DNA from: Marinobacter sp. F3R08
GTDB taxonomy: Bacteria > Pseudomonadota > Gammaproteobacteria > Pseudomonadales > Oleiphilaceae
NCBI RefSeq assembly: GCF_018860425.1
Contig: NZ_JAHKPI010000016.1
Coordinates: 94,663 to 158,662, forward strand
Reading direction: 5' to 3'
Length of the DNA: 64,000 nt
In this document: positions 22,474 through 35,046 of the stretch, in pieces
How the letters are laid out: each line of letters opens with the position of its first letter
Numbering within the stretch: the stretch's first letter is position 1
Program-made: the position numbers and the translations under genes
Notes under the pieces: generated by a model
Databases searched by the model: none
What the model was told of the DNA's origin: nothing
What the model saw: the letters and a program-made list of their open reading frames with translations, nothing else

Positions 22474-24025
22474 CGTCACTAACGCCCGAGCGCTGAAGAC
22501 GCCTTTTTCCTCAAATACCTGGCTGGGCGCGTTAACCCTTCTGGCTGCAGGCGCCCTTCAAACCCTGACCTTTTCGCCGTTCAACCTGTGGTGGCTGGGT
22601 CCTGTTTCGGTCCTGATGATCCTCCTGGTCACGGTACCTCTGGCACCGGAAAAACTGTTCCGGGCCGGATGGCTCACTGGCCTGGGGCTATTTGGCAGCG
22701 GCGCCAGCTGGGTTTACATCAGCATCAGCGAATACGGCAATACCGCTATTCCCATCGCCGTTCTCCTGACTGTCCTTTTCGTGGCGGGGCTGGCTCTCTT
22801 TCATGGTCTGGCATTCTGGTTCTGGGGCAAACTTGCCAGGGAGAATCCGGTCCGGCGCCTGATCCTGTTCCCTGCCATCTGGATTCTGGGCGACTGGCTC
22901 AGAGGCTGGCTGCTCACTGGCTTTCCCTGGTTGTATCTCGGTACAGCGCACACCGATGGCCCTCTGGCCGGGCTGGCACCTCTGACAGGCGTGCACGGCA
23001 TCACCTTCTGGATCGCTGCCACTGGCGCCGCACTTTACGGTAGCTGGTGGTTGATAAAGCATCTCAAACCGGTGGCCGCCGGCGTGACTCTCGTTGTCAC
23101 CCTGATTCCCTGGTTGGTTGCCCCGGCCATGAACCGTATCGACTGGACCAGTCTGAGCGAGAACGCCACATCCTTCGCGGCCATGCAGGGCAATATTCCC
23201 CAGCAAATCAAATGGGACCCGGAATTCCTGAAAGACCAGATTGTCACCTACCTGGGAATGACGGAAGACCATTGGGATACCGACCTGATTCTGTGGCCGG
23301 AAACCGCCATTCCAATTCCCCAGGACCAGGCCGGCAGGATCATCGAGCACATCAGCGAAGAACTCGGAGATAACAGCACCCTGATCACCGGGATACCCTG
23401 GTACGGTTTCAGTGACCGCATTGAAGATTTCACGTTTCACAACAGCATCATGGCCATTGGCAACGGCGAGGGCATCTATCACAAGCAGAAGCTGGTGCCG
23501 TTTGGCGAATACGTGCCACTGCAGAGTGTGCTGAGGGGATTGATCGGCTTCTTCGACCTTCCTATGAGCGATTTCAGCCGCGGACCGGCATGGCAGGGAC
23601 CGCTCAGGGCCAACGGCATCAACGTTATGCCCTTTATCTGTTATGAAGTGGCCTACCCCGATTTTGTCGCATTCAACGCCCGGGGTTCCGGCTTGTTACT
23701 GACCATAAGCAATGATGGCTGGTTCGGCGACTCGATCGGCCCGCTTCAGCACTTACAGATAGCCCGGATGCGGGCCCTGGAAACCGGTCGGTATATGCTC
23801 CGGGGCACCAACAACGGTGTGACCGCGATTATCAATCACCGGGGCCAGCTCACCGAAACGATTCCACAATTCGAGCGTGCGACCCTGACCGGAGAGGTGT
23901 ATACCGCCACAGGGAGCACACCCTATATGCAGACTGGCTCCTGGCCGGTCCTGACCCTGGCAATCATTCTGGTGGTGTTTGTCCGGGAGAGAGTTATTCC
24001 TCCTGTTTCGGCCAGCGGCTCGTAA
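22463..24025 (+). CDS. lnt: Apolipoprotein N-acyltransferase Lnt
   Basis: The 520-residue inner-membrane protein has about eight membrane segments (residues 20-220 and a last one near 495-512). Between them lies a periplasmic nitrilase domain with the catalytic triad: E280 in WPETAIP, a lysine near 341 in YHKQKLVPFGE, and C393 in FICYEVAYPD. It adds the third acyl chain to lipoproteins, completing maturation of proteins such as LptE encoded nearby. A GTG start overlaps corC by 11 bp. Its last 32 bp overlap the convergent zinc-ribbon gene. Confidence 0.95.
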   Translation: MNRDVTNARALKTPFSSNTWLGALTLLAAGALQTLTFSPFNLWWLGPVSVLMILLVTVPLAPEKLFRAGWLTGLGLFGSGASWVYISISEYGNTAIPIAVLLTVLFVAGLALFHGLAFWFWGKLARENPVRRLILFPAIWILGDWLRGWLLTGFPWLYLGTAHTDGPLAGLAPLTGVHGITFWIAATGAALYGSWWLIKHLKPVAAGVTLVVTLIPWLVAPAMNRIDWTSLSENATSFAAMQGNIPQQIKWDPEFLKDQIVTYLGMTEDHWDTDLILWPETAIPIPQDQAGRIIEHISEELGDNSTLITGIPWYGFSDRIEDFTFHNSIMAIGNGEGIYHKQKLVPFGEYVPLQSVLRGLIGFFDLPMSDFSRGPAWQGPLRANGINVMPFICYEVAYPDFVAFNARGSGLLLTISNDGWFGDSIGPLQHLQIARMRALETGRYMLRGTNNGVTAIINHRGQLTETIPQFERATLTGEVYTATGSTPYMQTGSWPVLTLAIILVVFVRERVIPPVSASGS

Positions 24026-24542
24026 CCCGCTCATAGTAGTGGGAGCTGCAGGCTTCGCAGGGTTCCAGATGGCTCGTTGCTGTCAGACAGCGCATGTGCC
24101 CGCAGTTCAGGCACTGAAACATCCCGGCAGTGGCCACCTCGCCGGAGATATACTGTCCCACGGCCTTGTTTTCCAGTTTCTGTTTGAGCTCCAGGAAATC
24201 GACCACTGTCTTGTCAGCAACCGAGAACAGGCTGTCTGCCAGTTGGTGTTCGAGCAGGGAAATGTCGAGCTGCAACCATTCACTCAGGCCTTCGCCTGTC
24301 TCTTCGACAAAATGCAGCAGATGCTCAAGATCCCGCTGCAGATAGGCGCCAAGAAGGTTAGCTTCGTCCCGGGTCATTTCTTCCAGCTCGTACTCGAACT
24401 CGACCGCCTTCTGAACCTCTTCCTCAAGATTCTGAAGCGATGTTTCTTCCAGGTCATGGAGACGCATTTTTACCCGCCCCAACATACGGTCATACACTTC
24501 CAGGGCCTTTCCTGAGAGATGTCTTCGCTCTGGTTTGGTCAT
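23994..24542 (-). CDS. ybeL: YbeL-type zinc-ribbon protein (DUF1451)
   Basis: The 182-residue acidic, largely helical protein ends with a four-cysteine zinc ribbon (CLNC and CEAC, about residues 143-163). This is the YbeL/DUF1451 layout; no biochemical function is established. In E. coli ybeL also lies near leuS. It is convergent with lnt, overlapping it by 32 bp, and divergent from leuS. Confidence 0.85.
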   Translation of the reverse strand: MTKPERRHLSGKALEVYDRMLGRVKMRLHDLEETSLQNLEEEVQKAVEFEYELEEMTRDEANLLGAYLQRDLEHLLHFVEETGEGLSEWLQLDISLLEHQLADSLFSVADKTVVDFLELKQKLENKAVGQYISGEVATAGMFQCLNCGHMRCLTATSHLEPCEACSSHYYERVTSRWPKQEE

Positions 24543-24588
24543 AGTGACTCCTCAAGTATGTCATCTGGGAACAGGGGCGCCTCGGTAA

Positions 24589-27420
<2,832 letters not shown>

Positions 27421-27421
27421 G

Positions 27422-28015
27422 ATGCTCTGGAATTCGGCTCTGAAATCCGCTCCCTACCGCTTGTCCGTCGCTGTTATAGCGGCGCTTGTTGCAGGGTGCG
27501 GGTTCCAGTTGCGGGGAGCCCCACCAGTCTCTTCGGCTCTTCAGCCCCTTGCGGTGGAGTGTTCCTCACATATCCCCGATACGCTTTGCCAGTCCATTCG
27601 AGAGCAACTCACGCTTGGCGACGTCAGCCTCGTACCGGTTGAGAATGCCGACTTCATTCTGCGCCTGAGCAATTTCAAACAGGACCGGCGGGCAAGTGCG
27701 ATTGCGGCAGATGCGAGTGCTGCGGAATACACACTGCGCCACTCCGTTGATCTTGAGGTTATAAGCGCAGATCGAATACCCATGGTAGCTGACACCCGGC
27801 TGACAACCACCGAAAGTTACCAGTACGATGAAACCAACGTGCTCGCAAAGCAAAGGGAAGAGGACGCGCTTGTCCAGCAACTGAACGATCGCCTCGCGCA
27901 ACAGATCATCTTCCGGCTCGCGCCATTAACGCCGCAGAAGATTGAGGCTATTCGTTCGGACTATCGCCAGAATCAGAAAGCCACCGGCTCAGCCTCTGGC
28001 AATCATGAAAACTAA
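27422..28015 (+). CDS. lptE: LPS-assembly lipoprotein LptE
   Basis: The 197-residue protein has a lipoprotein signal with lipobox LVAGC, giving lipidated C26, followed by GFQLRG, the usual LptE mature start. LptE plugs the LptD barrel in the outer membrane and completes LPS export. The leuS-lptE-holA order is conserved in gammaproteobacteria, which supports the name given the low sequence conservation. Its last 11 bp overlap holA. Confidence 0.93.
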   Translation: MLWNSALKSAPYRLSVAVIAALVAGCGFQLRGAPPVSSALQPLAVECSSHIPDTLCQSIREQLTLGDVSLVPVENADFILRLSNFKQDRRASAIAADASAAEYTLRHSVDLEVISADRIPMVADTRLTTTESYQYDETNVLAKQREEDALVQQLNDRLAQQIIFRLAPLTPQKIEAIRSDYRQNQKATGSASGNHEN

Positions 28016-29012
28016 CCCTGGACAGTTATCCCAGCTATTGAAAAAAGGGCTGTCTCCGGTCTACCTCATTTCCGGGGATGAACCTTTGCTGGTCCAGGAG
28101 TGTTGTGACCAGGTTCGCAAGGCGGCGAAAGACGCCGGCTTTCATGAACGACTGACCTTTCACGCCGATCACCAGCTGGACTGGAACGCCGTTGCCGATG
28201 AGTTCAGCGCCATGTCTTTGTTCGCCGAGCGACGGCGTATTGAGATTCACCTGCCAACCGGCAAGCTCGGTGACGGTCGACCGGTAATCGAGCGGGTCCT
28301 GCAGGAACCACCCGAAGACATCATCCTGCTATTGATCAGCGCCCGTCTCGATGCTGCGGAAACCCGCCGGAAATGGTACAAGGAACTCCAGAGCAAAGGC
28401 GTACACGTGCCCGTGTGGCCCGTAGACGCGGACAAATTTCAAGGCTGGCTTCAGCAACGGGCCAGCAATCGAGGACTGAACCTGACCCGAGGCGCCCTGG
28501 CCATAATGAGTGAGCGCCTTGAGGGCAATCTACTGGCCGCCAGTCAGGAGCTTGACCGGCTGTCGCTGCTGGCCAACGGTGAGACTATCGATGAAGAAAC
28601 TGTCGAACAGGCCGTCCAGGACAGCTCTCGCTTCAATGGCTTTGAACTGGTAACCGAACTGATCAGCGGCCGGGCACCCCACGCTGGCAAGATGATAACC
28701 GTGCTGCAACAGGAAGGAGAAAACCCTCTCGGCCTGTTGTCGGTTCTCACCCGCGACCTGAATCTGCTGCTTGAGCTGAAATCTTCGGCCGGGCAGTCTG
28801 AAAATCCAGCGGCCTTCCTGAAAAAACGCGGCGTATTCCAACCTCAACGAGCTCGTGCGCTGGAACAGGCCGCACGCCGACTGAATCGCGCACAACTGCA
28901 CGAGGCAGTCGCCCTGTGCAGTCAAATCGACCGGGCCACCAAAGGCTTCGACTCCCTGACTCCATGGCATTATCTGAGAGACATGTCTGCCCTGCTCGGT
29001 GGTCGTTCCTGA
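28005..29012 (+). CDS. holA: DNA polymerase III subunit delta
   Basis: The 335-residue protein matches the clamp-loader delta family. It has an AAA+-like N-terminal domain with PVYLISGDEPLL near residues 18-29 and no functional Walker A, and a C-terminal helical collar domain. Delta opens the beta sliding clamp. The start is ATG 28005, overlapping the lptE stop by 11 bp; the frame is open 21 codons upstream inside lptE. Confidence 0.93.
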   Translation: MKTNPGQLSQLLKKGLSPVYLISGDEPLLVQECCDQVRKAAKDAGFHERLTFHADHQLDWNAVADEFSAMSLFAERRRIEIHLPTGKLGDGRPVIERVLQEPPEDIILLLISARLDAAETRRKWYKELQSKGVHVPVWPVDADKFQGWLQQRASNRGLNLTRGALAIMSERLEGNLLAASQELDRLSLLANGETIDEETVEQAVQDSSRFNGFELVTELISGRAPHAGKMITVLQQEGENPLGLLSVLTRDLNLLLELKSSAGQSENPAAFLKKRGVFQPQRARALEQAARRLNRAQLHEAVALCSQIDRATKGFDSLTPWHYLRDMSALLGGRS

Positions 29013-29060
29013 TCTGGATCAAACTCTTTCTTCCTTGCCAGCTTCTGAAACGCCAACCCC

Positions 29061-29090
29061 TTGACAGTTTTTTACAATCGGGCGCATGGT
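29061..29090 (+). promoter_or_regulatory. Possible promoter of the small helical-protein gene
   Basis: A perfect -35 hexamer TTGACA lies at 29061-29066. The best -10 at 17-18 bp spacing is CATGGT, a poor match. The position 60 bp before a gene with an excellent ribosome-binding site makes it plausible. Confidence 0.35.
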
Positions 29091-29125
29091 AACAAGTACA
29101 CCATTAATCCAAGGAGGTGCTTGAT

Positions 29126-29389
29126 ATGAGTCTTCAAGACGAGTTCAAAAAGCTGTCGGAAAAGGTGAAGCAATACCGGGATGAGGCTCGTGTTCAGATG
29201 CATCTTGCCCGTGAAGACGTAAAGGATGAGTGGGACGATCTTGAGCAAGACTGGGATCGGTTTAAAACCAAAATTGATCAGGTTCTTCACAATGCAGACA
29301 ACGCCTCTCAGGAGGCGCGTCAGACCGCGCAGAAATTGGGTGAAGATCTGAAAGACGGTTACCAGAACATTCGCAGCAAACTGAAGTAG
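29126..29389 (+). CDS. Small highly charged helical protein, function unknown
   Basis: The 87-residue protein (MSLQDEFKKLSEK...) is rich in Asp, Glu, Lys, Gln and Ala, with no cysteine, no signal peptide and no membrane segment. Heptad-like spacing suggests one or two long amphipathic helices or a coiled coil. The ribosome-binding site AAGGAGGT (29111-29118) is near perfect with 7-nt spacing, hinting at strong translation. Its composition resembles stress-associated LEA/apolipoprotein-like small proteins, but I do not recognise a family. It follows holA and precedes the EndA-like gene. Confidence 0.8.
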   Translation: MSLQDEFKKLSEKVKQYRDEARVQMHLAREDVKDEWDDLEQDWDRFKTKIDQVLHNADNASQEARQTAQKLGEDLKDGYQNIRSKLK

Positions 29390-29428
29390 AACTGTTAACC
29401 CGTTAACACTGCGTCACATGTGCCACGC

Positions 29429-29455
29429 CAGAGGTCCCATGAATTTGGGCCTCTG
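29429..29455 (+). terminator. Weak hairpin after the small helical-protein gene
   Basis: CAGAGGTCCC and GGGCCTCTG pair over 9 bp with one bulge and an 8-nt loop, 40 bp after the stop. There is no T-run, so a terminator role is uncertain. Confidence 0.35.
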
Positions 29456-29476
29456 TGCCACACCTCACAGTATCGA

Positions 29477-29523
29477 TGACCAAAGCGTCATATTTTTGAC
29501 CAAGCCGATCACTTCCTGACCAA
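29477..29523 (+). repeat. Three TGACCAA direct repeats at exactly 20-bp period
   Basis: TGACCAA occurs at 29477-29483, 29497-29503 and 29517-29523, with unrelated 13-bp spacers. The repeats lie 51-97 bp upstream of the chosen start of the EndA-like gene. Same-face spacing of about two helical turns is typical of an activator or repressor that binds side by side. No regulator is identified. Confidence 0.6.
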
Positions 29524-29573
29524 TGGGCCGAACTGCCAAGACGCTTGATCATACTGAGAGGTACAAACGGCGC

Positions 29574-30209
29574 ATGAAAAAACTCTTACAGATACCCACG
29601 GCACTCACTCTGTTGCTGACGACTACTCTCGTGATAGGCCAGAATACCCGCTTCAGTGATCCGGAGACTGTGGTTTCCGATCATTTCTGGGCCAACCTTT
29701 ACGCCAGTGGTGGCAACTCTTTCTTCTGCAATACGGCCTTTACCAGCAAAGGCCTGGTGTTGACAGACGGCTACGTGTATCCGCTGGCAGATGTTCGTAG
29801 CGCGCTCGACTGTGGTACATCACGCCAATGTGAAAAAAACAATCGCTATCGTCAGATCGCCTCCGACATGCATAACATGATACCGGTGCGTAGCCGGACC
29901 GAAATGGGCCGTCGTAATGCCCGTTACGAAAACCTTGGCTCATCGGCCAGTGAAGATGAGTGTGGCATTCGCCAGAGCGCCCAGTTCTTTGATCCGCCCG
30001 TTCGGGTCAAAGGTGATGTTGCCCGGACCGTTGCCTATATGGTTAACACCTATGATTTACCCTGGCTGGGGTCCTCAACGGTTTTCAAGGGATGGAACCG
30101 ACTGGACCCGCCCGGTGACGGCGAGCTGTCCCGTCACCAACGTATTGCTGAAATCCAGGGAAACGAAAACCCGTTTGTCATTAATCCGGAACGAATGGAG
30201 AGACTCTGA
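29574..30209 (+). CDS. Endonuclease I (EndA/NucM) family protein with degenerate active site
   Basis: The 211-residue protein begins with a signal peptide (KK, then LLQIPTALTLLLTTTLVIG), so it is exported. The body matches EndA in SFFC (about 49-52), YRQIASDMHNMIPV (about 92-105), VARTVAYMVNTYDL (about 149-162), the GWN segment, and RIAEIQGNENPFV (about 190-202). The EHVVPAW motif that carries the catalytic histidine has no counterpart: the segment is shortened and holds no histidine. The GDRxN metal-site region reads GRRNAR. It may be an inactive relative or have altered chemistry. The ATG at 29574 is chosen; ATG 29523 would give an unusually long n-region. Confidence 0.75.
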   Translation: MKKLLQIPTALTLLLTTTLVIGQNTRFSDPETVVSDHFWANLYASGGNSFFCNTAFTSKGLVLTDGYVYPLADVRSALDCGTSRQCEKNNRYRQIASDMHNMIPVRSRTEMGRRNARYENLGSSASEDECGIRQSAQFFDPPVRVKGDVARTVAYMVNTYDLPWLGSSTVFKGWNRLDPPGDGELSRHQRIAEIQGNENPFVINPERMERL

Positions 30210-30245
30210 GCTCTCTGATTGGTCGCGCTGCCAATCCGGAACAAC

Positions 30246-30273
30246 AAAAAAACAGGCCCGCAGGCCTGTTTTT
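30246..30273. terminator. Bidirectional intrinsic terminator
   Basis: The stem AACAGGCC/GGCCTGTT (30251-30258 and 30263-30270) has a 4-nt loop, an A-run before it and a T-run after it, so it can work in both directions. It separates the convergent EndA-like gene and acyl-CoA dehydrogenase. Confidence 0.9.
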
Positions 30274-30294
30274 CGGGACACCCTACTGCCAGAG

Positions 30295-32085
30295 TTAGAA
30301 CTCCTCAGCAGTCAGGGCCATCATTGAGTCACTACCACTACGAATGCCTTCGGCCAGAGAGACTGTCTTGGGCAACAGGCGGTCAAAGTAGAACCGGGCC
30401 GTCTTCAGCTTACCGCTGTAGAAACCGGACGTATCCGCCTCGGCCTGAGGCGCGGCCGCTTTGACCATCTTCGCCCACATGAAGCCCAGGGCCGTCAGTC
30501 CGAACAGATCAAGATAGTCCACAGACGCAGCACCAATGGCATTCGGATTATCGCTTGCCTGCTTTATCACATGCTCAGTCACATCATCAAGACGCTCAAC
30601 AGCAGCAGCCAGAGGCTCGAGGAACGGGCGCAGATGCTCGTCATCGCTGTTCTGCTCAAGGAAGCTCGCCACATCCTGGGCAAACAGCTCGTAGAGCTTG
30701 CCCTGGCTACCGACAACCTTACGCCCCATCAGGTCCAGCGCCTGAATGCCGTTGGTACCTTCATAGATCTGGGTAATGCGGCAGTCACGAACCAGTTGCT
30801 CCTGCCCCCACTCACGAATGAAGCCGTGACCGCCAAACACCTGCTGTCCCATGATGCAGGTTTCAAGGCCGCGATCGGTCAGGAACGCCTTGGCCACAGG
30901 CGTCAGCAACGCCACCATACCCTCTGCGTGCTTGCGCCGCTCATCGTCGTCAGAGTACTTGGAGATATCCAGCCATTGAGCCACATAGGTTGAGAAGGCA
31001 CGACCACCTTCAACATAGCCCTTCATGGTGAGCAGCATACGACGCACATCCGGATGCACAAGGATCGGGTCGGCCGCTTTTTCAGGCTGCTGGGCACCGG
31101 TTGGCGCGCGGCTCTGGATGCGGTCAAGAGCATACTCACGAGCGCTTTGCAGTGAAGCCTCGGCAGCACCGATACCCTGGATGCCCACGCCCAGACGTTC
31201 GTAGTTCATCATGGTGAACATCGCGGCCAGCCCCTTGTTCTCCTCGCCGACCAGCCAGCCTTTGGCACTATCGAAGTTCATAACGCAGGTGGCCGACCCC
31301 TTGATGCCCATTTTTTTCTCGAGAGAGCCACAGCTGAAGCTGTTACGTTCGCCCAGTGAGCCATCGTCATTCACCATGAACTTCGGCACCAGGAACAGGG
31401 AAATACCTTTCGGCCCTTTGGGAGCGTCCGGCAGTTTGGCCAGCACCAGATGGATGATATTTTCCGCCAGGTCGTGTTCGCCCCAGGTAATAAAGATCTT
31501 GGTGCCTGTGACATTGAAAGAGCCGTCGTCATTCGGTTCTGCTTTGGTACGAATAATACCCAGATCCGTGCCGGCATGAGGTTCGGTCAAATCCATGGCC
31601 CCGGACCATACGCCGGAGTACATGTTGGGGAGATACTTTTCTTTCAGTTCCTGACTACCGTGGGCATCCAGCGCCAGACAGGCACCGGCGGTCAGCATGG
31701 GGGCCAGACCAAACGCCATGTTGGCGCCCTGCATCATTTCCTCAAACTGCGCCACCAGCGTCTTGGGCATACCCATTCCGCCAAAGTCCGGGTTGCCACC
31801 AAGGCCGTTCCAGCCGCCCTCAACGATGGTCTGGTAGGCTTCCTTGAAGCCGTCGGGAGAAGTCACCTCACCGTCGTGCCATTTGCAGCCCTGCTCATCA
31901 CCCTCACGATTAAGCGGAGCGAGTACACCACTGCTGATCTTGCCGGCTTCTTCAAGAATGGCGTCGGCGGTTTCCGGATCCACATTCTCGGCTACCTTGG
32001 GTAGCGACGCCCACAGGGCAGAAGCATCGAAAACTTCATTCAGAACGAAGCGCATGTCACGTAGGGGTGCCTGATAGTCAGCCAT
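30295..32085 (-). CDS. Acyl-CoA dehydrogenase, long (FadE1/FadE2-like) form
   Basis: The 596-residue FAD-dependent enzyme has N-terminal, middle (DLTEPHAGTDLG, GTKIFITWGEHD) and C-terminal helical dehydrogenase domains. A C-terminal extension found in the 600-residue Pseudomonas FadE1/FadE2 type follows. The probable catalytic glutamate is in QIYEGTNGIQ. It would introduce the alpha-beta double bond of medium or long acyl-CoA in beta-oxidation and pass electrons to ETF. It is a paralogue of the next upstream gene (same start PLRD and QALDL segments). Chain-length preference cannot be read from sequence. A 211-bp gap with a terminator separates the two. Confidence 0.92.
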   Translation of the reverse strand: MADYQAPLRDMRFVLNEVFDASALWASLPKVAENVDPETADAILEEAGKISSGVLAPLNREGDEQGCKWHDGEVTSPDGFKEAYQTIVEGGWNGLGGNPDFGGMGMPKTLVAQFEEMMQGANMAFGLAPMLTAGACLALDAHGSQELKEKYLPNMYSGVWSGAMDLTEPHAGTDLGIIRTKAEPNDDGSFNVTGTKIFITWGEHDLAENIIHLVLAKLPDAPKGPKGISLFLVPKFMVNDDGSLGERNSFSCGSLEKKMGIKGSATCVMNFDSAKGWLVGEENKGLAAMFTMMNYERLGVGIQGIGAAEASLQSAREYALDRIQSRAPTGAQQPEKAADPILVHPDVRRMLLTMKGYVEGGRAFSTYVAQWLDISKYSDDDERRKHAEGMVALLTPVAKAFLTDRGLETCIMGQQVFGGHGFIREWGQEQLVRDCRITQIYEGTNGIQALDLMGRKVVGSQGKLYELFAQDVASFLEQNSDDEHLRPFLEPLAAAVERLDDVTEHVIKQASDNPNAIGAASVDYLDLFGLTALGFMWAKMVKAAAPQAEADTSGFYSGKLKTARFYFDRLLPKTVSLAEGIRSGSDSMMALTAEEF

Positions 32086-32230
32086 CTAAAACTCTCCAAA
32101 AATTCTGTCAGTCTGTTCAGGTGGCAATAGGGCCGCTGTTCCGGCCAGTCACACCTGCTCGAGCTATGTGTCCGCTGAAGATTATTTTTATCGGCGGGTA
32201 TTCTACCTTAAAAGTGTGCCGTAACTCATG

Positions 32231-32263
32231 AAAAAAGCCCGCCTCCGAAGAGCGCGGGCTTTC
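32231..32263 (-). terminator. Intrinsic terminator after the upstream acyl-CoA dehydrogenase
   Basis: The stem GCCCGC/GCGGGC is followed on the minus strand by six T residues (AAAAAA at 32231-32236 on the plus strand). It lies 34 bp after the stop of the 32297-34096 gene, so the two paralogues are probably separate transcripts or only partly coupled. Confidence 0.85.
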
Positions 32264-32296
32264 TGTCCTTTGGACCTGTCCTTCAGTGCCCGCGCC

Positions 32297-34096
<1,800 letters not shown>

Positions 34097-34195
34097 GGAA
34101 TCCACCTCGGTTCTCGGTCTCAGCTGAAACAGGTTTAACAGCTTCTGGCCTTGGGTTTGCTCAGACACCGCAACGCGTTGCGCTGCAGCCTTAAT

Positions 34196-34222
34196 TAAAC
34201 ACTTGTTTGAAACATACGTTTA
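34196..34222. promoter_or_regulatory. Tandem PsrA-like operators upstream of the acyl-CoA dehydrogenase
   Basis: TAAAC-ACTT-GTTTG (34196-34209) and GAAAC-ATAC-GTTTA (34209-34222) both fit the Pseudomonas PsrA consensus G/C-AAAC-N2-4-GTTT-G/C and share one base. PsrA is a TetR-type sensor of long-chain fatty acids that represses fad genes. The assignment is by motif only. Confidence 0.55.
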
Positions 34223-34355
34223 CAGGCACAGAATTGTCAATAGCCGGATGCAAAATTTGTGTTGCGGACTGTGGCCGGATCACGCGCCATCAGAGTGCGT
34301 ATTCTGTTTCAGCGCGAGGTAACTGCAGGATATTTATAGGGAGATCTGAGAGGAA

Positions 34356-35024
34356 TCAGACGGACACCGGCGTGAAGGATGTGGCACGATTTTCGTCACC
34401 ATCTGGATCGTCTTCGCCCATGGCTGAAACGTCACGGTAGGTATCACTTGCAGCCGATGACGAAGATCCGGATTCAACCGCAAGCTCCGACTGCGCCTGA
34501 AGCAGGATCTGCATCGCCTCGGCCGCGACAGCCCGATCCTGTCCTGACGGCTCCGCCGGCGCCATCGCCGCCGCCCGGACGATACGCATCTTCTCGATGG
34601 TTGCCTGGGGATCCCCCTGAACGGGCGAAAGATCAATGGATACTTCACCACCTACCGCATACTGCGCGCCGTCCGGGCCTCTCTGGTAGGTGAAAGACAC
34701 CGCACCTGCGTACTGGCCACCGACGGCCTGGTGCGTAGCTTCATGCGCACGGACTTCACGGTCACGGGCTTTCAGTTCGGTAAGTTGCTCGAGCTCTTGA
34801 TCAGACAGGCCCTGGAAATTATCGGAGCCCTGGCTGGCAGACCTGGATTCAGAGGTGTCTCGGACAGGCTCAGCTCTCGCTGACGTCCCTTTGGGCTCTC
34901 CCCCAGAAGAAGGCGTCCCGGGTTCAGCCGTTGCCGAGTCGGATGTCCCGGCGTTGGGCGCAACATTTGCCTGAGCAGAGGTTCCGGAGAAAGATGGAAG
35001 AACGGAAGGGAGAAAGGAAAGCAC
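34356..35024 (-). CDS. SprA-related putative metalloprotease
   Basis: The 222-residue protein has a low-complexity Ser/Gly/Pro-rich N-terminus (about 1-70). A conserved block follows: LSDQELEQLTELKARDREVRAHEATHQAVGG is the hallmark of the SprA-related (PF12118) family. It includes an HExxH zinc motif (HEATH, residues 94-98), then a TYQRGPDG...YAVGGEVSID region. The C-terminus is Ser/Asp-rich. The biological role is not established; SprA names come from surface-protein work and may mislead. The start is a GTG at 35022-35024 with AAAGGG upstream. It is 22 bp downstream of the small rod-like gene, so they are likely co-transcribed. Confidence 0.75.
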   Translation of the reverse strand: MLSFLPSVLPSFSGTSAQANVAPNAGTSDSATAEPGTPSSGGEPKGTSARAEPVRDTSESRSASQGSDNFQGLSDQELEQLTELKARDREVRAHEATHQAVGGQYAGAVSFTYQRGPDGAQYAVGGEVSIDLSPVQGDPQATIEKMRIVRAAAMAPAEPSGQDRAVAAEAMQILLQAQSELAVESGSSSSAASDTYRDVSAMGEDDPDGDENRATSFTPVSV

Positions 35025-35046
35025 GAATACGGCACCCTTTCAGTAA

